Below are positions 1-8,513 of a stretch of 64,000 bases of DNA, in pieces. Each line of letters begins with the position of its first letter. Positions within the stretch are counted from its first letter, which is position 1. This DNA comes from Stenotrophomonas sp. ASS1 (GTDB lineage Bacteria; Pseudomonadota; Gammaproteobacteria; Xanthomonadales; Xanthomonadaceae), in the NCBI RefSeq assembly GCF_004346925.1, contig NZ_CP031167.1, forward strand, positions 1,756,001 through 1,820,000. The letters run 5' to 3'. The position numbers and the translations under genes are program-made. The notes under the pieces were generated by a model. It was not told the DNA's origin. It saw only the letters and a list, made by a program, of their open reading frames with translations, and did no database searches.

Positions 1-1
1 C

Positions 2-343
2 GGCCTCGGTACGGTGCTGGACGCACTGGCCGCCGAGAAGATCGATGCGGAACTGATCGTGGGTATCAGGCAGGGCTGGCAGCTCACGGGCACCTGCAAG
101 GTGTTCGAGCGCTGGCTGTCAGATGGTTTGCTGGAGCATGACGGCTCGCGGCTGATGGATTGGTGCGTGGGCAATGCCAAGGTCGAGGCGTCGAAGAACG
201 CGCTGTACGTGACCAAGGCGGCCAGCGGGGTCGGGAAGATCGATCCCCTGATGGCGGCGATGAATGCCGTCGAGCTGATGTCTCGGAACCCCGAGCCGCA
301 GAACAAGAAACTCGTCCTCATGACCTTGGGTGGAGCCCGATGA
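2..343 (+). CDS. Phage terminase large subunit, C-terminal part (5' truncated by window)
   Basis: The reading frame is open from base 2 and encodes the last 113 residues of a protein whose start lies outside the window. The visible part resembles the nuclease-domain end of HK97/YmfN-type large terminases, including a VGIRQGWQLTG-like stretch and a DWCVGNAKVE segment that precedes the C-terminus in that family. The large terminase is the ATPase/nuclease motor that cuts and packages DNA into the prohead. Its TGA overlaps the ATG of the protease gene, in keeping with translational coupling inside the head operon. The ATPase motifs are not in the window, so the family call rests on the C-terminal pattern and on context. 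Confidence 0.75.
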   Translation, partial: GLGTVLDALAAEKIDAELIVGIRQGWQLTGTCKVFERWLSDGLLEHDGSRLMDWCVGNAKVEASKNALYVTKAASGVGKIDPLMAAMNAVELMSRNPEPQNKKLVLMTLGGAR

Positions 344-909
344 ACAACGAGAACCGCGCCTACAGCCTGCTGGAGGTGAAGAACTATGACGACGACCTGC
401 AGGTGATCACCGGCCTGGCCACAACGCCGGAGCCGGATCGCTATGGCGATATCGTCGAGCCGCTGGGCGCAAAATTCGCCGCCGAGCTGCCGCTGCTGTG
501 GCAGCACCGCCACGACAGCCCGGTCGGCATCGTGAAGTTCGGCAAGCCGACGGCGCAGGGCATCCCGTTCACCGCGATCGTGGCGAAGATCGCCACCCCG
601 GGCGCGCTAAAGGATCTCTGTGACCTGGCCTGGCAATCGGTCAAGGAACAGCTGGTGCGGGGCGTGTCGATCGGCTTCCGCGCGCTGGAGTACAGCTACA
701 TGGAAGGCGGCGGTATCCGCTTCACCGAGACCGAGATCTACGAGCTTTCCCTGGTCACCATCCCGGCCAACGCCGCGGCGACCATCCAGACCATCAAGGC
801 CATGGATACCGGCGCCCGGCGCCCGGTGAACTATGGCGTCCCCCTCATCCAGCGCCAGGTGGCCAAGGTCGAGCGACCGGCCGGCGGCGCGGTGAAGTTG
901 CTGGACTGA
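340..909 (+). CDS. HK97-family prohead protease (S78)
   Basis: The gene encodes 189 residues. The core resembles the prohead serine protease family: LATTPEPDRYGDIVEP near residues 27-42, LWQHRHDSPVG with the likely catalytic His near residue 56, a VRGVSIGF block with the likely nucleophile Ser, and an ELSLVTIPAN block near the C-terminus. The enzyme trims the capsid protein delta domain and scaffold during head maturation. The start was chosen at the ATG overlapping the terminase stop; longer upstream readings only run over the terminase gene. It is followed by the major capsid gene after about 106 bp, the usual order in HK97-like heads. Confidence 0.88.
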   Translation: MNNENRAYSLLEVKNYDDDLQVITGLATTPEPDRYGDIVEPLGAKFAAELPLLWQHRHDSPVGIVKFGKPTAQGIPFTAIVAKIATPGALKDLCDLAWQSVKEQLVRGVSIGFRALEYSYMEGGGIRFTETEIYELSLVTIPANAAATIQTIKAMDTGARRPVNYGVPLIQRQVAKVERPAGGAVKLLD

Positions 910-1015
910 AGTGCCGGGCCACACGGCCCTGCGGGGTGGAACCCGCTTCCCATCATTTGCAGGCACTGCCCGGCGTGGAACCCGGGCCGAACGGCTGCAC
1001 CACAAGGAAACTGAC

Positions 1016-2431
1016 ATGACTCTCGCAGAACAGCTGGAAGCCCTCCGCGCCACCCGCGCCGATTTGGAAAAGAAGCTCACCACCGTCGTCGAGAAGTCGA
1101 TGGGTGAGAAGCGTTCCCTGAACACCGCCGAGCAGGAAGAGTTCGACAGCATCACCGATCAGATCAAGGATCTGGATGGCGATATCGAGCGCTTCGAGAA
1201 GCTGCTGGCCATCCAGGCGAAGTCGGCTACCCCGGTCGCGGCCATCGTCAAGGCGCAGGGCTCGGCCACCGCTGGCGGCGAAGGCCGCACCCTGGAGCCG
1301 GCGCAGCTGAAGACGGTCGACAAGACCGACGCCGGCATCGGCTTCGCCCGCATGGCCCGCTGCCTGGCCGTGTCGCATGTCCACCACCAGAACCCGCTGG
1401 ACGTGGCCCGCGCGATTTATCCGAACGATGAGCGCCTGCACGGCATCATCCAGGAGAAGGCCGCCGTACAGGCTGCCAGCACCGGCAATGCGACCTGGGC
1501 CGGCAACCTGATCACCGATGGCGGCGTGGCCTTCGCCGACTTCGTCGAGTGGCTGCGCCCGCGCTCGCTGTTGGGTCAGGTGTCCGAGCGCCTGCGCAAC
1601 CTGCCGTTCGACACCCCGGTGCTTGTGCAGGGCTCGGCCGGCACGGCCAAGTGGGTCAAGGAAGGCGCTGCGAAGCCCCTGACCAAGTGGTCGTACACCC
1701 GTGCGAAGCTGACCCCGCTGAAGGTTGCCGCGATCGCTGCGGCGACGAAGGAAACGATGATGCGCGCCACGCCCGCAGCCGATGCGCTGCTGCGTGATGA
1801 GCTGGGTCGGGCGGTCAACCAGACCATCGACACCCAGTTCATCGACCCGGATGCGGCGGCCGTGGCTGATGAGGCACCCGCCTCGATTCTGAATGGCGTG
1901 CCCGCCACCACGGTGCCGTCGGGCAGCGATCCGGATTCGATCCGGGCTGGCGCCGCGGCGATCATGCAGGCCGTGGCCGGTGCGAACCTGTCGCTGGCAG
2001 GCTCGTTCTGGGTCATGTCGGAACGCACTGCGATCGCGCTGTCGCTGATGACGAACCCGCTGGGCGCTTCCGAGTTCCCGGGCCTGAACTTCACCGGCGG
2101 CACGTTCCTGACGTTGCCGGCGTTCGTCTCGGCCTACGTCCCGGACGATGAAGACGGTGCCGTGATCGCGCTGATCAAGGGCGACGAGATCTTCCTGGGC
2201 GACGAAGGTGGCCTGCAGGTCTCGATGTCGGATCAGGCATCGCTTGTCATGGATGACGCCCCGACCATGAACAGCACCACGCCGACCGCGCAGCAGGTTG
2301 TCTCGCTGTGGCAGACCAACAGCGTGGCCTTCCTGGTCGAGCGCTTCATCAACTGGCAGCGTCGCCGCACGCAGGCCGTCGCTTGGGCGCGCGTGAACTG
2401 GGGCAGCGGTTCGGTTCCGTCCAGCTCGTAA
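1016..2431 (+). CDS. HK97-family major capsid protein with N-terminal delta domain
   Basis: The gene encodes 471 residues. Residues 1-75 are predicted coiled coil (LAEQLEALRATRADLEKK and onward), typical of the delta/scaffold domain that the upstream protease removes. The remainder has HK97 coat-like patterns, including a WVKEGAAKP block and a SFWVMSERTAIALSLM block. The start at 1016 is supported by AAGGAA a few bases upstream and by the coiled-coil start; an upstream in-frame ATG at 911 would add residues unlike the family. It forms the icosahedral shell. Confidence 0.9.
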   Translation: MTLAEQLEALRATRADLEKKLTTVVEKSMGEKRSLNTAEQEEFDSITDQIKDLDGDIERFEKLLAIQAKSATPVAAIVKAQGSATAGGEGRTLEPAQLKTVDKTDAGIGFARMARCLAVSHVHHQNPLDVARAIYPNDERLHGIIQEKAAVQAASTGNATWAGNLITDGGVAFADFVEWLRPRSLLGQVSERLRNLPFDTPVLVQGSAGTAKWVKEGAAKPLTKWSYTRAKLTPLKVAAIAAATKETMMRATPAADALLRDELGRAVNQTIDTQFIDPDAAAVADEAPASILNGVPATTVPSGSDPDSIRAGAAAIMQAVAGANLSLAGSFWVMSERTAIALSLMTNPLGASEFPGLNFTGGTFLTLPAFVSAYVPDDEDGAVIALIKGDEIFLGDEGGLQVSMSDQASLVMDDAPTMNSTTPTAQQVVSLWQTNSVAFLVERFINWQRRRTQAVAWARVNWGSGSVPSSS

Positions 2432-2488
2432 CCGACACGTGGCAGGGCCCGAAGGCCCCGCCACTCTCTCCCGAATTGCGAGGTTCCC

Positions 2489-2728
2489 ATGAGCAAGGTC
2501 GATATCGTCGGACGTGGCGGTCGCGTGATCAGCGTCCATCATCGTGTTGCTGCGGCGCTGGAGCAGCGCGGCGGCTACCTGCGCCGTGACATGGTGGCGC
2601 AATCGCCCGTCGCGCCGAATCCGGGCGCCAACGCGCCTGCGTCTGGAAAGGCCAAGAAGACGGCCAAGAAGACGGCCAATAAGACGGCAGCCAAGGTTGG
2701 CCAGCCGAAAAAGGAAGCGTCCGAATGA
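2489..2728 (+). CDS. Small phage protein with Lys/Ala/Thr-rich tail
   Basis: This 79-residue protein has no family I recognise. The first 40 residues are ordinary (GRGGRVISVHHRVAAALEQRG). The last 30 are a low-complexity KKTAKKTANKTAAK-type stretch resembling histone H1 or AlgP-like tails. It lies between the capsid and portal genes and its stop overlaps the portal start by four bases, so it belongs to the head operon. A basic disordered tail could contact DNA or the capsid interior, but that is inference only. Confidence 0.6.
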   Translation: MSKVDIVGRGGRVISVHHRVAAALEQRGGYLRRDMVAQSPVAPNPGANAPASGKAKKTAKKTANKTAAKVGQPKKEASE

Positions 2729-4164
2729 GTGGCTTCTCGCCCCGGGAGCTGGCCACCGCCTACGGTGTCCGTCAGCATGGTGTCGACTACCTGAAATCGC
2801 TGTCGCCGGTAGTTGCTGCGCCGGGGCGGGATAGCTGGCATACCCTGACCGTGCAAGAGCCATTCACGGGTGCTTGGCAGCGCAACATGGAGGAACGAGC
2901 GACCACGGTCCTGACCTATCCAACGTTGTACGCCTGCCTCAACCGCATCGCCTCGGACATCGGCAAGCTGCCGTTCGTGTTGAAGACGGAGGACGAGAAC
3001 GGGATCTGGCGGGTCGAGAAGAGCAACACTGCCTACTGGCCCGTCCTGCGCAAGCCGAACAATTACCAGATCGCGCAGCAGTTCCGCGCAGCCTGGATGC
3101 TGTCGAAGCTGATCCAGGGAAACACCTACGTGCTGAAAGGCCGCGATGAGCGCCGTGTGGTCAACCGTCTGTGGGTGCTCGATCCGTGCAGAGTGCAGCC
3201 GATGGTGTCTGACAGCGGTGAGGTCTTCTACCAGCTCAACTACAGCACCGGTACGAACCTACTGCCGGAGAACTATCCAGGCACCCAACTTATCGTGCCG
3301 GCCAGCGAGATCATTCACGACCGGATGAACTGCTTCCACCACCAGCTGATCGGTGTGCCTCCGCTATGTGCGGCGCACTGGCCTGCGGTGAAGAACCTGA
3401 AAATCCTGAAGGACTCGACCACCTTCTTCTCCAACGGCGCCAACCCTGGCGGCATCTTGACCGCACCGGCCGGCATGTCCGACGAGGATGCGCAGGAAGT
3501 GAAGGATTACTGGAACAGCAGCTTCCATGGGCCCAACGCTGGCAAGGTAGCCGTGGTCGGCGCGGACATGAAATTCACGCCTTTCGCATTCAAGGCCGCA
3601 GATTCGCAGCTGGTTGAGCAAATGAGGTACTCCGACGAGCAGGTGTGCCAGCCGTTCGGCATCCCGCCATTCAAGATCGGCATCGGGTCGATCCCTGCGG
3701 GGATGAAGGTCGACGACATCAATCAGCTGTACTACTCGGATGCGCTGCAGGCGCACATTGAGAGCATCGAAGAGCTGCTAGACGAGGGTCTGGGGATTTC
3801 CCGACCGATGGGAGTGGAGCTGGACCTGGAGCCGCTGCTGCGAATGGACGTCGGCAAGCAGGCTGAAGTCATTACGAAGTTGACGGGCGGCCCGGTTCTG
3901 ACCCCGAACGACGGCCGGCTCAGGATCGGATACGGCCCGCTTGAAGGTGGCGACACCGTCTACATGCAGCAGCAGGACTTTCCGCTCGACCAGGTTCGGC
4001 AGAACAAGATCACGGCCGAGCCCGATGCCGCACCGGTGGCGCCGTCCGCTGAACCAGACGACACGCCGCCTGACGACAGCGACGAGTTGCGCGCGCTGCA
4101 GCAGGAGAATTTCATGATGAAGGCCCTTCACGCCGCGCGAGCCGAGGTATTCCGCAATGACTGA
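2725..4164 (+). CDS. HK97-family portal protein
   Basis: The gene encodes 479 residues with portal patterns: ERATTVLTYPTLYACLNRIASDIGKLPF near residues 53-80, an NTYVLKGRDERR region, and a CQPFGIPPFKIGIGS region near residue 310. The portal is a dodecameric ring at one capsid vertex through which DNA is packaged and to which the connector and tail attach. The C-terminal 60 residues are acidic and proline-rich, as in related portals. The ATG overlaps the previous gene's stop. Confidence 0.88.
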   Translation: MSGFSPRELATAYGVRQHGVDYLKSLSPVVAAPGRDSWHTLTVQEPFTGAWQRNMEERATTVLTYPTLYACLNRIASDIGKLPFVLKTEDENGIWRVEKSNTAYWPVLRKPNNYQIAQQFRAAWMLSKLIQGNTYVLKGRDERRVVNRLWVLDPCRVQPMVSDSGEVFYQLNYSTGTNLLPENYPGTQLIVPASEIIHDRMNCFHHQLIGVPPLCAAHWPAVKNLKILKDSTTFFSNGANPGGILTAPAGMSDEDAQEVKDYWNSSFHGPNAGKVAVVGADMKFTPFAFKAADSQLVEQMRYSDEQVCQPFGIPPFKIGIGSIPAGMKVDDINQLYYSDALQAHIESIEELLDEGLGISRPMGVELDLEPLLRMDVGKQAEVITKLTGGPVLTPNDGRLRIGYGPLEGGDTVYMQQQDFPLDQVRQNKITAEPDAAPVAPSAEPDDTPPDDSDELRALQQENFMMKALHAARAEVFRND

Positions 4165-5179
4165 CCCCATCGACTTCGGCAAGGAGATCGGCGGCCTGAT
4201 CCGTGAGGCGATCGCGCCGGTGAAGCGGGAGCTGGAGGAGCTGCGCGAGCGGGCTCCGGAGAAGGGTGATCCTGGCCGTGACGCTGACCCGGAGATGGTG
4301 GCTGAGCAGGTCCGCACCGCGCTGGAGGCCCTGCCGGCCCCGGCAGCCGGCAAGGACGCCGACCCCGTCACGGACGACCAGATCGCCCTGCAGGTCGCAC
4401 GCCACCTTGAGGCGAATCCTGTGTCCCCTGGCCGTGACGCGGATCAGGTCGACGTTGAAGCCTTGGCCGACCTGGTGGTGGCGAAACTACTGGACTCCGA
4501 CAGGTTGGCTACGCTGGTAGACTTGGCGACCAGTGCCGCCGTGGCGAAGCACTTCGAGGACCACCCAGTGCGCGACGGCCGCGATGCAGACCCTGCATTG
4601 GTCGCGGATATGGTAAAGGCCGCTGTCGACGCACTGCCGGCGCCGAAGGACGGCCGTGACGCCGAGCCGGTGACCGAAGATCAGCTGGCCGCCCAGGTAG
4701 CGAAGCACCTCACCGCCAACCCACCGCAGGACGGTGCGGACGGTGTCGGCCTGGCCGGAGCGATGATCGATCGCGCTGGGGAGCTGGTGATCACCACCAC
4801 CAAGGGCGAGGCGATCAGGCTGGGCAAGGTCGTCGGTGAGGACGGTCGGGACGGGCTCAGCTTCGAGACAGCCGCCGGCGACTACGACGCCGAGCGTGGC
4901 TTCGTCATCACGCTGGGCGCCGGCGACCGCCGGAAGGAGTTCGTGCTGCCCTACATGGTGCATCGCGGCTTCTGGCGCGAAGGGCTGGGCGTGAAGGCAG
5001 GCGAATCCATCACCCACGACGGTGCCCTGTGGATCGCCAAGCGGAGCAATGCGTCGAAGCCCTGCCTGGAGAACGAGCAGGACTGGGCGCTGGGCGCACG
5101 TAAGGGGCGCGACGGCAAGGACGGCAAGAGCGTGCGCGTCCCGGCCGAGCCCGTGCCGCTGGGTGGCAGCCATGCGTGA
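4157..5179 (+). CDS. Phage virion-associated protein with collagen-like repeats and an internal duplication
   Basis: This 340-residue protein follows the portal and overlaps the genes on both sides by 8 bp. Residues about 35-195 contain two related units of about 52 residues, each beginning GRDAD and passing through a V.EDQ/V.DDQ motif to VA(K/R)HL.ANP; a shorter, diverged unit lies between them. The C-terminal part has Gly-X-Y collagen-like segments (GEDGRDG, GRDGKDGKS) and a Trp-containing stretch (YMVHRGFWREG, DGALWIAKRS) like the carbohydrate-binding-like modules found next to collagen repeats in phage proteins. The role may be a head or neck fibre; this is inferred from position and composition. 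Confidence 0.65.
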   Translation: MTDPIDFGKEIGGLIREAIAPVKRELEELRERAPEKGDPGRDADPEMVAEQVRTALEALPAPAAGKDADPVTDDQIALQVARHLEANPVSPGRDADQVDVEALADLVVAKLLDSDRLATLVDLATSAAVAKHFEDHPVRDGRDADPALVADMVKAAVDALPAPKDGRDAEPVTEDQLAAQVAKHLTANPPQDGADGVGLAGAMIDRAGELVITTTKGEAIRLGKVVGEDGRDGLSFETAAGDYDAERGFVITLGAGDRRKEFVLPYMVHRGFWREGLGVKAGESITHDGALWIAKRSNASKPCLENEQDWALGARKGRDGKDGKSVRVPAEPVPLGGSHA

Positions 5180-5567
5180 ATTCATCACCCCGGCGGACGC
5201 CCGCGAGCAGATGCGCATCGACAGTGACGCAGATGACCGCTGGCTGGCGATATGGATTCCGGTCGTGTCCGCGGCAGTGGCGGCTTGGCTAAAGGAGGAA
5301 TGGCGGCTGTATGTGCTGCAGCGGGATTCGGCCGGAAAACTGGTGCGCGACATCGCCGGTCGGCCGGTGCCGGCCGAGGACAGCAACGGTGAGCCGATCC
5401 TGCATCCTTCGGTGATTGCCGCGACGTTGCTGGAGCTGGCCTCGCAGTACCGCTTCCGCGAAGGCGAGGGCGACAACGTGGTGCCGGCCGATGCTGGCCA
5501 CGGCTATGTGCTGTCGAAGGCTGCCACTGCACAGCTGGCGCCGCTGCGCCGCACGACGGTGGCCTGA
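5172..5567 (+). CDS. Head-tail connector protein (gp6-like)
   Basis: The gene encodes 131 residues. It has the typical opening (MREFITPADAREQMRIDSDADDRWL) of the connector family, in which a helical N-terminus precedes a conserved segment on sampling rows of helices (PSVIAATLLELASQYRFREG). These proteins form a ring beneath the portal. The gene overlaps its neighbours at both ends, consistent with translational coupling. Confidence 0.75.
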   Translation: MREFITPADAREQMRIDSDADDRWLAIWIPVVSAAVAAWLKEEWRLYVLQRDSAGKLVRDIAGRPVPAEDSNGEPILHPSVIAATLLELASQYRFREGEGDNVVPADAGHGYVLSKAATAQLAPLRRTTVA

Positions 5568-5908
5568 TGAGCAACGTTGCCAGCGGATCCCTGCGGCACC
5601 GCGTGCTGATCCAGCAGCAGGTGACCACCAGGGACAGCGATGGTATCGAGCAGACGGCGTGGGTCGACGTGGCCACCGTATGGGCGTCTGTCGAGCCACT
5701 GTCAGCCCGGGAGTTCATCCAGTCCGGGCAGACCCAATCGTCGGTCACGGCGCGCATCACCATGCGCTACCGCGCCGGTCTGTTGCCGTCGATGCGCCTG
5801 GTCCATCGAGGTGAGATCTTCAACATTGCCGGCCTGCTGCCGGACAAGGCATCGGGGCTGGAGTACATCACCATTCCCGTCTCGGCCGGGGTCAACGACG
5901 GCCAATGA
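5567..5908 (+). CDS. Phage head-tail joining (adaptor) protein
   Basis: The gene encodes 113 residues. The pattern is that of the head closure protein family (SPP1 gp16 / HK97 gp7-like): SLRHRVLIQQQVTTRDSDG, then W.DVATVWASVEPLS, then an R.RAG...RLVHRGEIFNIAGL beta-barrel core. It stoppers the portal-connector channel. ATG overlaps the stop of the previous gene. In related phages the gp10-like gene usually comes next; here three unrelated genes intervene. Confidence 0.8.
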   Translation: MSNVASGSLRHRVLIQQQVTTRDSDGIEQTAWVDVATVWASVEPLSAREFIQSGQTQSSVTARITMRYRAGLLPSMRLVHRGEIFNIAGLLPDKASGLEYITIPVSAGVNDGQ

Positions 5909-6408
5909 TCGAGATCGACCTTCTTGGACCAGGCCCGAGCGCATCGGGAAGCCTGGCCGAACGGCTGCGCGGCCGTCGGGTTGGCGTGGTCGGCAATGCC
6001 TTCGAGATTGCGCCGTGGGCTGAGTTCCTAGCGGCCAGCGACCGGCAGTGGTGGGACAAGTATCCGCAGGCCCGGGAGTTTGTCGGTGCCCGCTACAGCA
6101 GCCACCGAATCGGCGGAGTGATCCAGCTGCCCGGGGCGTTGACCAACTGGAACAGCGGCGTGCTGGCGCTGGCGGTTGCCGCCCACCTGGGCGCAACGCT
6201 GGTTCGCCTGCACGGCTTTGATATGCATGGCAGCCACTTCTTCGGGCCGTACTCCAACGGCCTGACCAACACGTCGGCGCACCGTCGTGAGATTCACAAG
6301 CAACAGTTCGCCCTTTGGGCGATCCAGAACCCCCATGTCCGCGTCGTGAACTGCACGGCCGGCTCAGCGCTCAGGTGCTTCGATTTCGATGAACAGACTG
6401 CCGCTTAA
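5905..6408 (+). CDS. Phage protein with glycosyltransferase/MptE-like (DUF115-like) pattern
   Basis: This 167-residue protein shows RRVGVVGNAFEIAPW near the N-terminus, a Rossmann-like opening, and NSGVLALAVAAHLGATLVRLHGFDMHG near residues 78-104. An NSG...A...G...L.GFDM pattern of this kind occurs in DUF115/MptE-like proteins and in some sialyltransferase-like proteins encoded by phages. It may handle a nucleotide-linked sugar, but the substrate is unknown. It starts by overlapping the adaptor gene stop and its 3' end overlaps the methyltransferase gene by 20 bp. The three genes from here to 7620 form a compact insert within the connector module. Confidence 0.5.
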   Translation: MIEIDLLGPGPSASGSLAERLRGRRVGVVGNAFEIAPWAEFLAASDRQWWDKYPQAREFVGARYSSHRIGGVIQLPGALTNWNSGVLALAVAAHLGATLVRLHGFDMHGSHFFGPYSNGLTNTSAHRREIHKQQFALWAIQNPHVRVVNCTAGSALRCFDFDEQTAA

Positions 6409-6946
6409 CTCGGTGCGCGGGCGCATCCGCGCCTACATCGAGAGCCATGCCGGTGCCTTGGGTGATGACGTGCTGGAGGTAGGCAGCCGCATCCATGACC
6501 CGGCCGCCTGGTGGTGCACAAACCGCGACCTGGCCAGTGGCCAGTGGACCGGGATCGACATGCAGGCGGGCGCCGGCGTCGATCATGTTGCCGACATCCA
6601 CGACCTGCCGGCGGAATGGGCCGGGCGCTTCAGCGGCATCGTCTGCTCCGAGGTGCTGGAGCACGTGGCCCGGCCGTGGCTGGCGCTGCCGGAGCTTCGC
6701 CGAGTGCTGCAGCCCGGTGGCCTGCTGGTGATCACCACGCTGTTCGCGTTTCCGGAGCACGGCTACCCCGACGACTATTACCGCTACAGCCAGAGCGGCC
6801 TGCGGCTGCTGCTGGCCGATGCCGGATTCAGCGGGATCGCGACCGAGTACGGCGGCGAGGTGCCGATCGAACTGAACGACCATGGCGAGCGCGGTGTGTC
6901 CCGCCGGCGCCTGCCGATGCACACCTTCGCGGTGGCGCGATGCTGA
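6389..6946 (+). CDS. Class I SAM-dependent methyltransferase
   Basis: The gene encodes 185 residues. Motif I is DDVLEVGSR (residues 26-34), a GIDMQAGAGVDHVADIHDLP segment is the usual acidic loop, and IVCSEVLEHV near residue 90 is the family's motif IV region. LRRVLQPGGLLVITT is the common post-II block, and FAFPEHGYPDDYYRYSQSGL resembles methyltransferases that work in saccharide pathways. Substrate is unknown; the adjacent glycosyltransferase suggests a sugar or sugar-modified surface. It overlaps both neighbours. Confidence 0.8.
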   Translation: MNRLPLNSVRGRIRAYIESHAGALGDDVLEVGSRIHDPAAWWCTNRDLASGQWTGIDMQAGAGVDHVADIHDLPAEWAGRFSGIVCSEVLEHVARPWLALPELRRVLQPGGLLVITTLFAFPEHGYPDDYYRYSQSGLRLLLADAGFSGIATEYGGEVPIELNDHGERGVSRRRLPMHTFAVARC

Positions 6947-7620
6947 CGCTGCTCACGGCCACCGGTGCCCGGCCCGCCGCCTGGGCGCTGTGCGAGCGCT
7001 GGATGGCCCGGCAGGACTACGCCGGCCCCGTCCGCTGGATCATCGTGGACGACGGCCTTGAGCCGCAGCCGGTAACCTTCCGGCGCGCGGGTTGGCAGCT
7101 GGTGCTGGTGCGCCCATCGCCACATTGGGCGCCCGGGCAGAACACGCAGGCTCGCAACCTGCTGAAGGGGCTGGCTGCAGTTGGTCCGGAAGATCGGCTG
7201 GTGATCATTGAGGATGACGACTGGTATGCGCGCGACTGGTTGACCACGGTCGCGGCCGAGCTGGAGCATGCCGAGCTGGTGGGCGAGCACCGCGCTCGCT
7301 ACTACAACGTGGAGCAGCGGCGCGGTCGGCAGCTGGCCAACACCGGTCACGCAAGCCTGTGCAGTACCGCGATGCGTGGCTCGGCGATCCGCGACTTCGC
7401 CGACGCCTGCCGATCACGGCCGAAGTTCATCGATCTGGAGCTGTGGCGCCGTCCGCGCGGTCGCCGGCTGTTCGGCGGCCACCGTGTCGTTGGGATCAAG
7501 GGTCTGCCAGGTCGCGGTGGCATCGGCATGGGGCATGACCCGGATTTCAAGGGTGAGGCCGACGCCAGCAGCGCCTTGCTGCGGCATTGGATCGGCGGCG
7601 ATGCCGAGGTGTACTTGTGA
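6940..7620 (+). CDS. Phage glycosyltransferase-like protein (GT-A fold)
   Basis: The gene encodes 226 residues. The N-terminus (MLTLLTATGARPAAWALCERWM) and WIIVDDGLEP near residue 33 match the GT-A opening, and VIIEDDDWYARDW near residues 88-100 carries the Asp-rich metal/nucleotide-sugar motif. The C-terminal third (LPGRGGIGMGHDPDF) resembles the donor-site region of phage-encoded glycosyltransferases. The ATG at 6940 overlaps the methyltransferase stop; the longer reading frame is only its antiphase extension through that gene. Acceptor unknown: virion protein, DNA or host glycan are all possible. Confidence 0.7.
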   Translation: MLTLLTATGARPAAWALCERWMARQDYAGPVRWIIVDDGLEPQPVTFRRAGWQLVLVRPSPHWAPGQNTQARNLLKGLAAVGPEDRLVIIEDDDWYARDWLTTVAAELEHAELVGEHRARYYNVEQRRGRQLANTGHASLCSTAMRGSAIRDFADACRSRPKFIDLELWRRPRGRRLFGGHRVVGIKGLPGRGGIGMGHDPDFKGEADASSALLRHWIGGDAEVYL

Positions 7621-8108
7621 AGGTCGAAGTTCAGATCCACGGGATCGATGGTGTCCTTGCGACGCTGCAGGCGTTGCCGGCTGAGGTCGTCAGCAAGCGG
7701 GGCGGCCCCGTCAAGCTCGCACTGGCCAAGGGCGCGAGGCTGCTTCGCGATCAGGCGAAGGACAACTTCCGCCGTTCCGCAGCTATTGGTGGCGCCGACA
7801 GCACGGACACCACCGTCAACAGCATCATCGCCAGCCGTGGTAAGGCGCCGGTAGGAACCAAGGGCGAGCGTCAGCTGGTGCGTGTAAAGCGCAAAGCGTT
7901 CGTGAACGCGCATGGATCGAAGACGACCACTCGGAAGGCCGCCCAGCTTATGGAATACGGGTCCAGTACCCAGCCGGCCTATCCGTGGTTGCGTCCGGCC
8001 GTCCAGCGACGAGGAACCCAGATCATCGATGTGATCACCGAGGACCTGTTGAAGAGGCTTGACCAGATCACCAAGCGCCTGGCCGCGCAGAACGGAGGGC
8101 GCCGCTGA
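7617..8108 (+). CDS. HK97 gp10-like tail completion/connector protein
   Basis: The gene encodes 163 residues. VKVEVQIHGIDGVLATLQALPAEVV followed by KGARLLRDQAKDNF matches the gp10-like family, and the basic middle (RQLVRVKRKAFVNAH) and AAQLMEYGSSTQPAYPWLRPAV at the end (Phe/Glu-Tyr-Gly then PxLRPA) are characteristic. The start is a GTG whose last two bases overlap the glycosyltransferase stop; an ATG start would require reading into that gene. The family forms the neck ring to which the tail binds. Confidence 0.82.
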   Translation: MKVEVQIHGIDGVLATLQALPAEVVSKRGGPVKLALAKGARLLRDQAKDNFRRSAAIGGADSTDTTVNSIIASRGKAPVGTKGERQLVRVKRKAFVNAHGSKTTTRKAAQLMEYGSSTQPAYPWLRPAVQRRGTQIIDVITEDLLKRLDQITKRLAAQNGGRR

Positions 8109-8461
8109 TGTTCCCGAAGGTGTATCGAACCATCCGCACCGCAGCGGTGTCGGCGATCGTCGACGACCGCATAGGGCGGCACGGTGAAGTGGCGCAGACA
8201 GAGACCCGCCCCTACATCGTCTGGCAGATCGTGACCGGTTCCGCGTTCGACAACCTGAGCGCAGCTCCAGGCGGTGATTTCACCAGTGTGCAGATCGACT
8301 GTTACCACAAGACCGACGCAGGAGTGGAGCAGCTAGCCAAGGCAGTGCGTGCTGCGCTGGATGGCGCACTGATCGTCAATCGTGTTGTGGTCAACAACCG
8401 CGACCCCGATACCAAGCTGTACCGCGTCGGCCTCGAGGCCGATTTCATCGATCAGCGCTGA
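8108..8461 (+). CDS. Tail completion protein (DUF3168, gp11/gp17-like)
   Basis: This 117-residue protein has the RPYIVWQIVTGS core and the DCYHKTDAGVEQLAKAVRAALDG helix seen in the DUF3168 tail-terminator family, and ends LYRVGLEADFI, a typical final strand. It probably caps the tail tube and sets the interface with the neck. It starts immediately on the last base of the gp10-like gene and is followed by the tail tube gene. Confidence 0.8.
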   Translation: MFPKVYRTIRTAAVSAIVDDRIGRHGEVAQTETRPYIVWQIVTGSAFDNLSAAPGGDFTSVQIDCYHKTDAGVEQLAKAVRAALDGALIVNRVVVNNRDPDTKLYRVGLEADFIDQR

Positions 8462-8513
8462 ACGCTGGTCATCCGTAATGCCGCCCTCGCGCGGCCCTTC
8501 AGAGGAAACTGCC

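Noticed and set aside
953..2863. Long minus-strand open frame opposite the capsid gene
   Set aside because: Low-complexity His/Arg-rich composition typical of antisense frames, and it overlaps well-supported capsid and small-protein genes.
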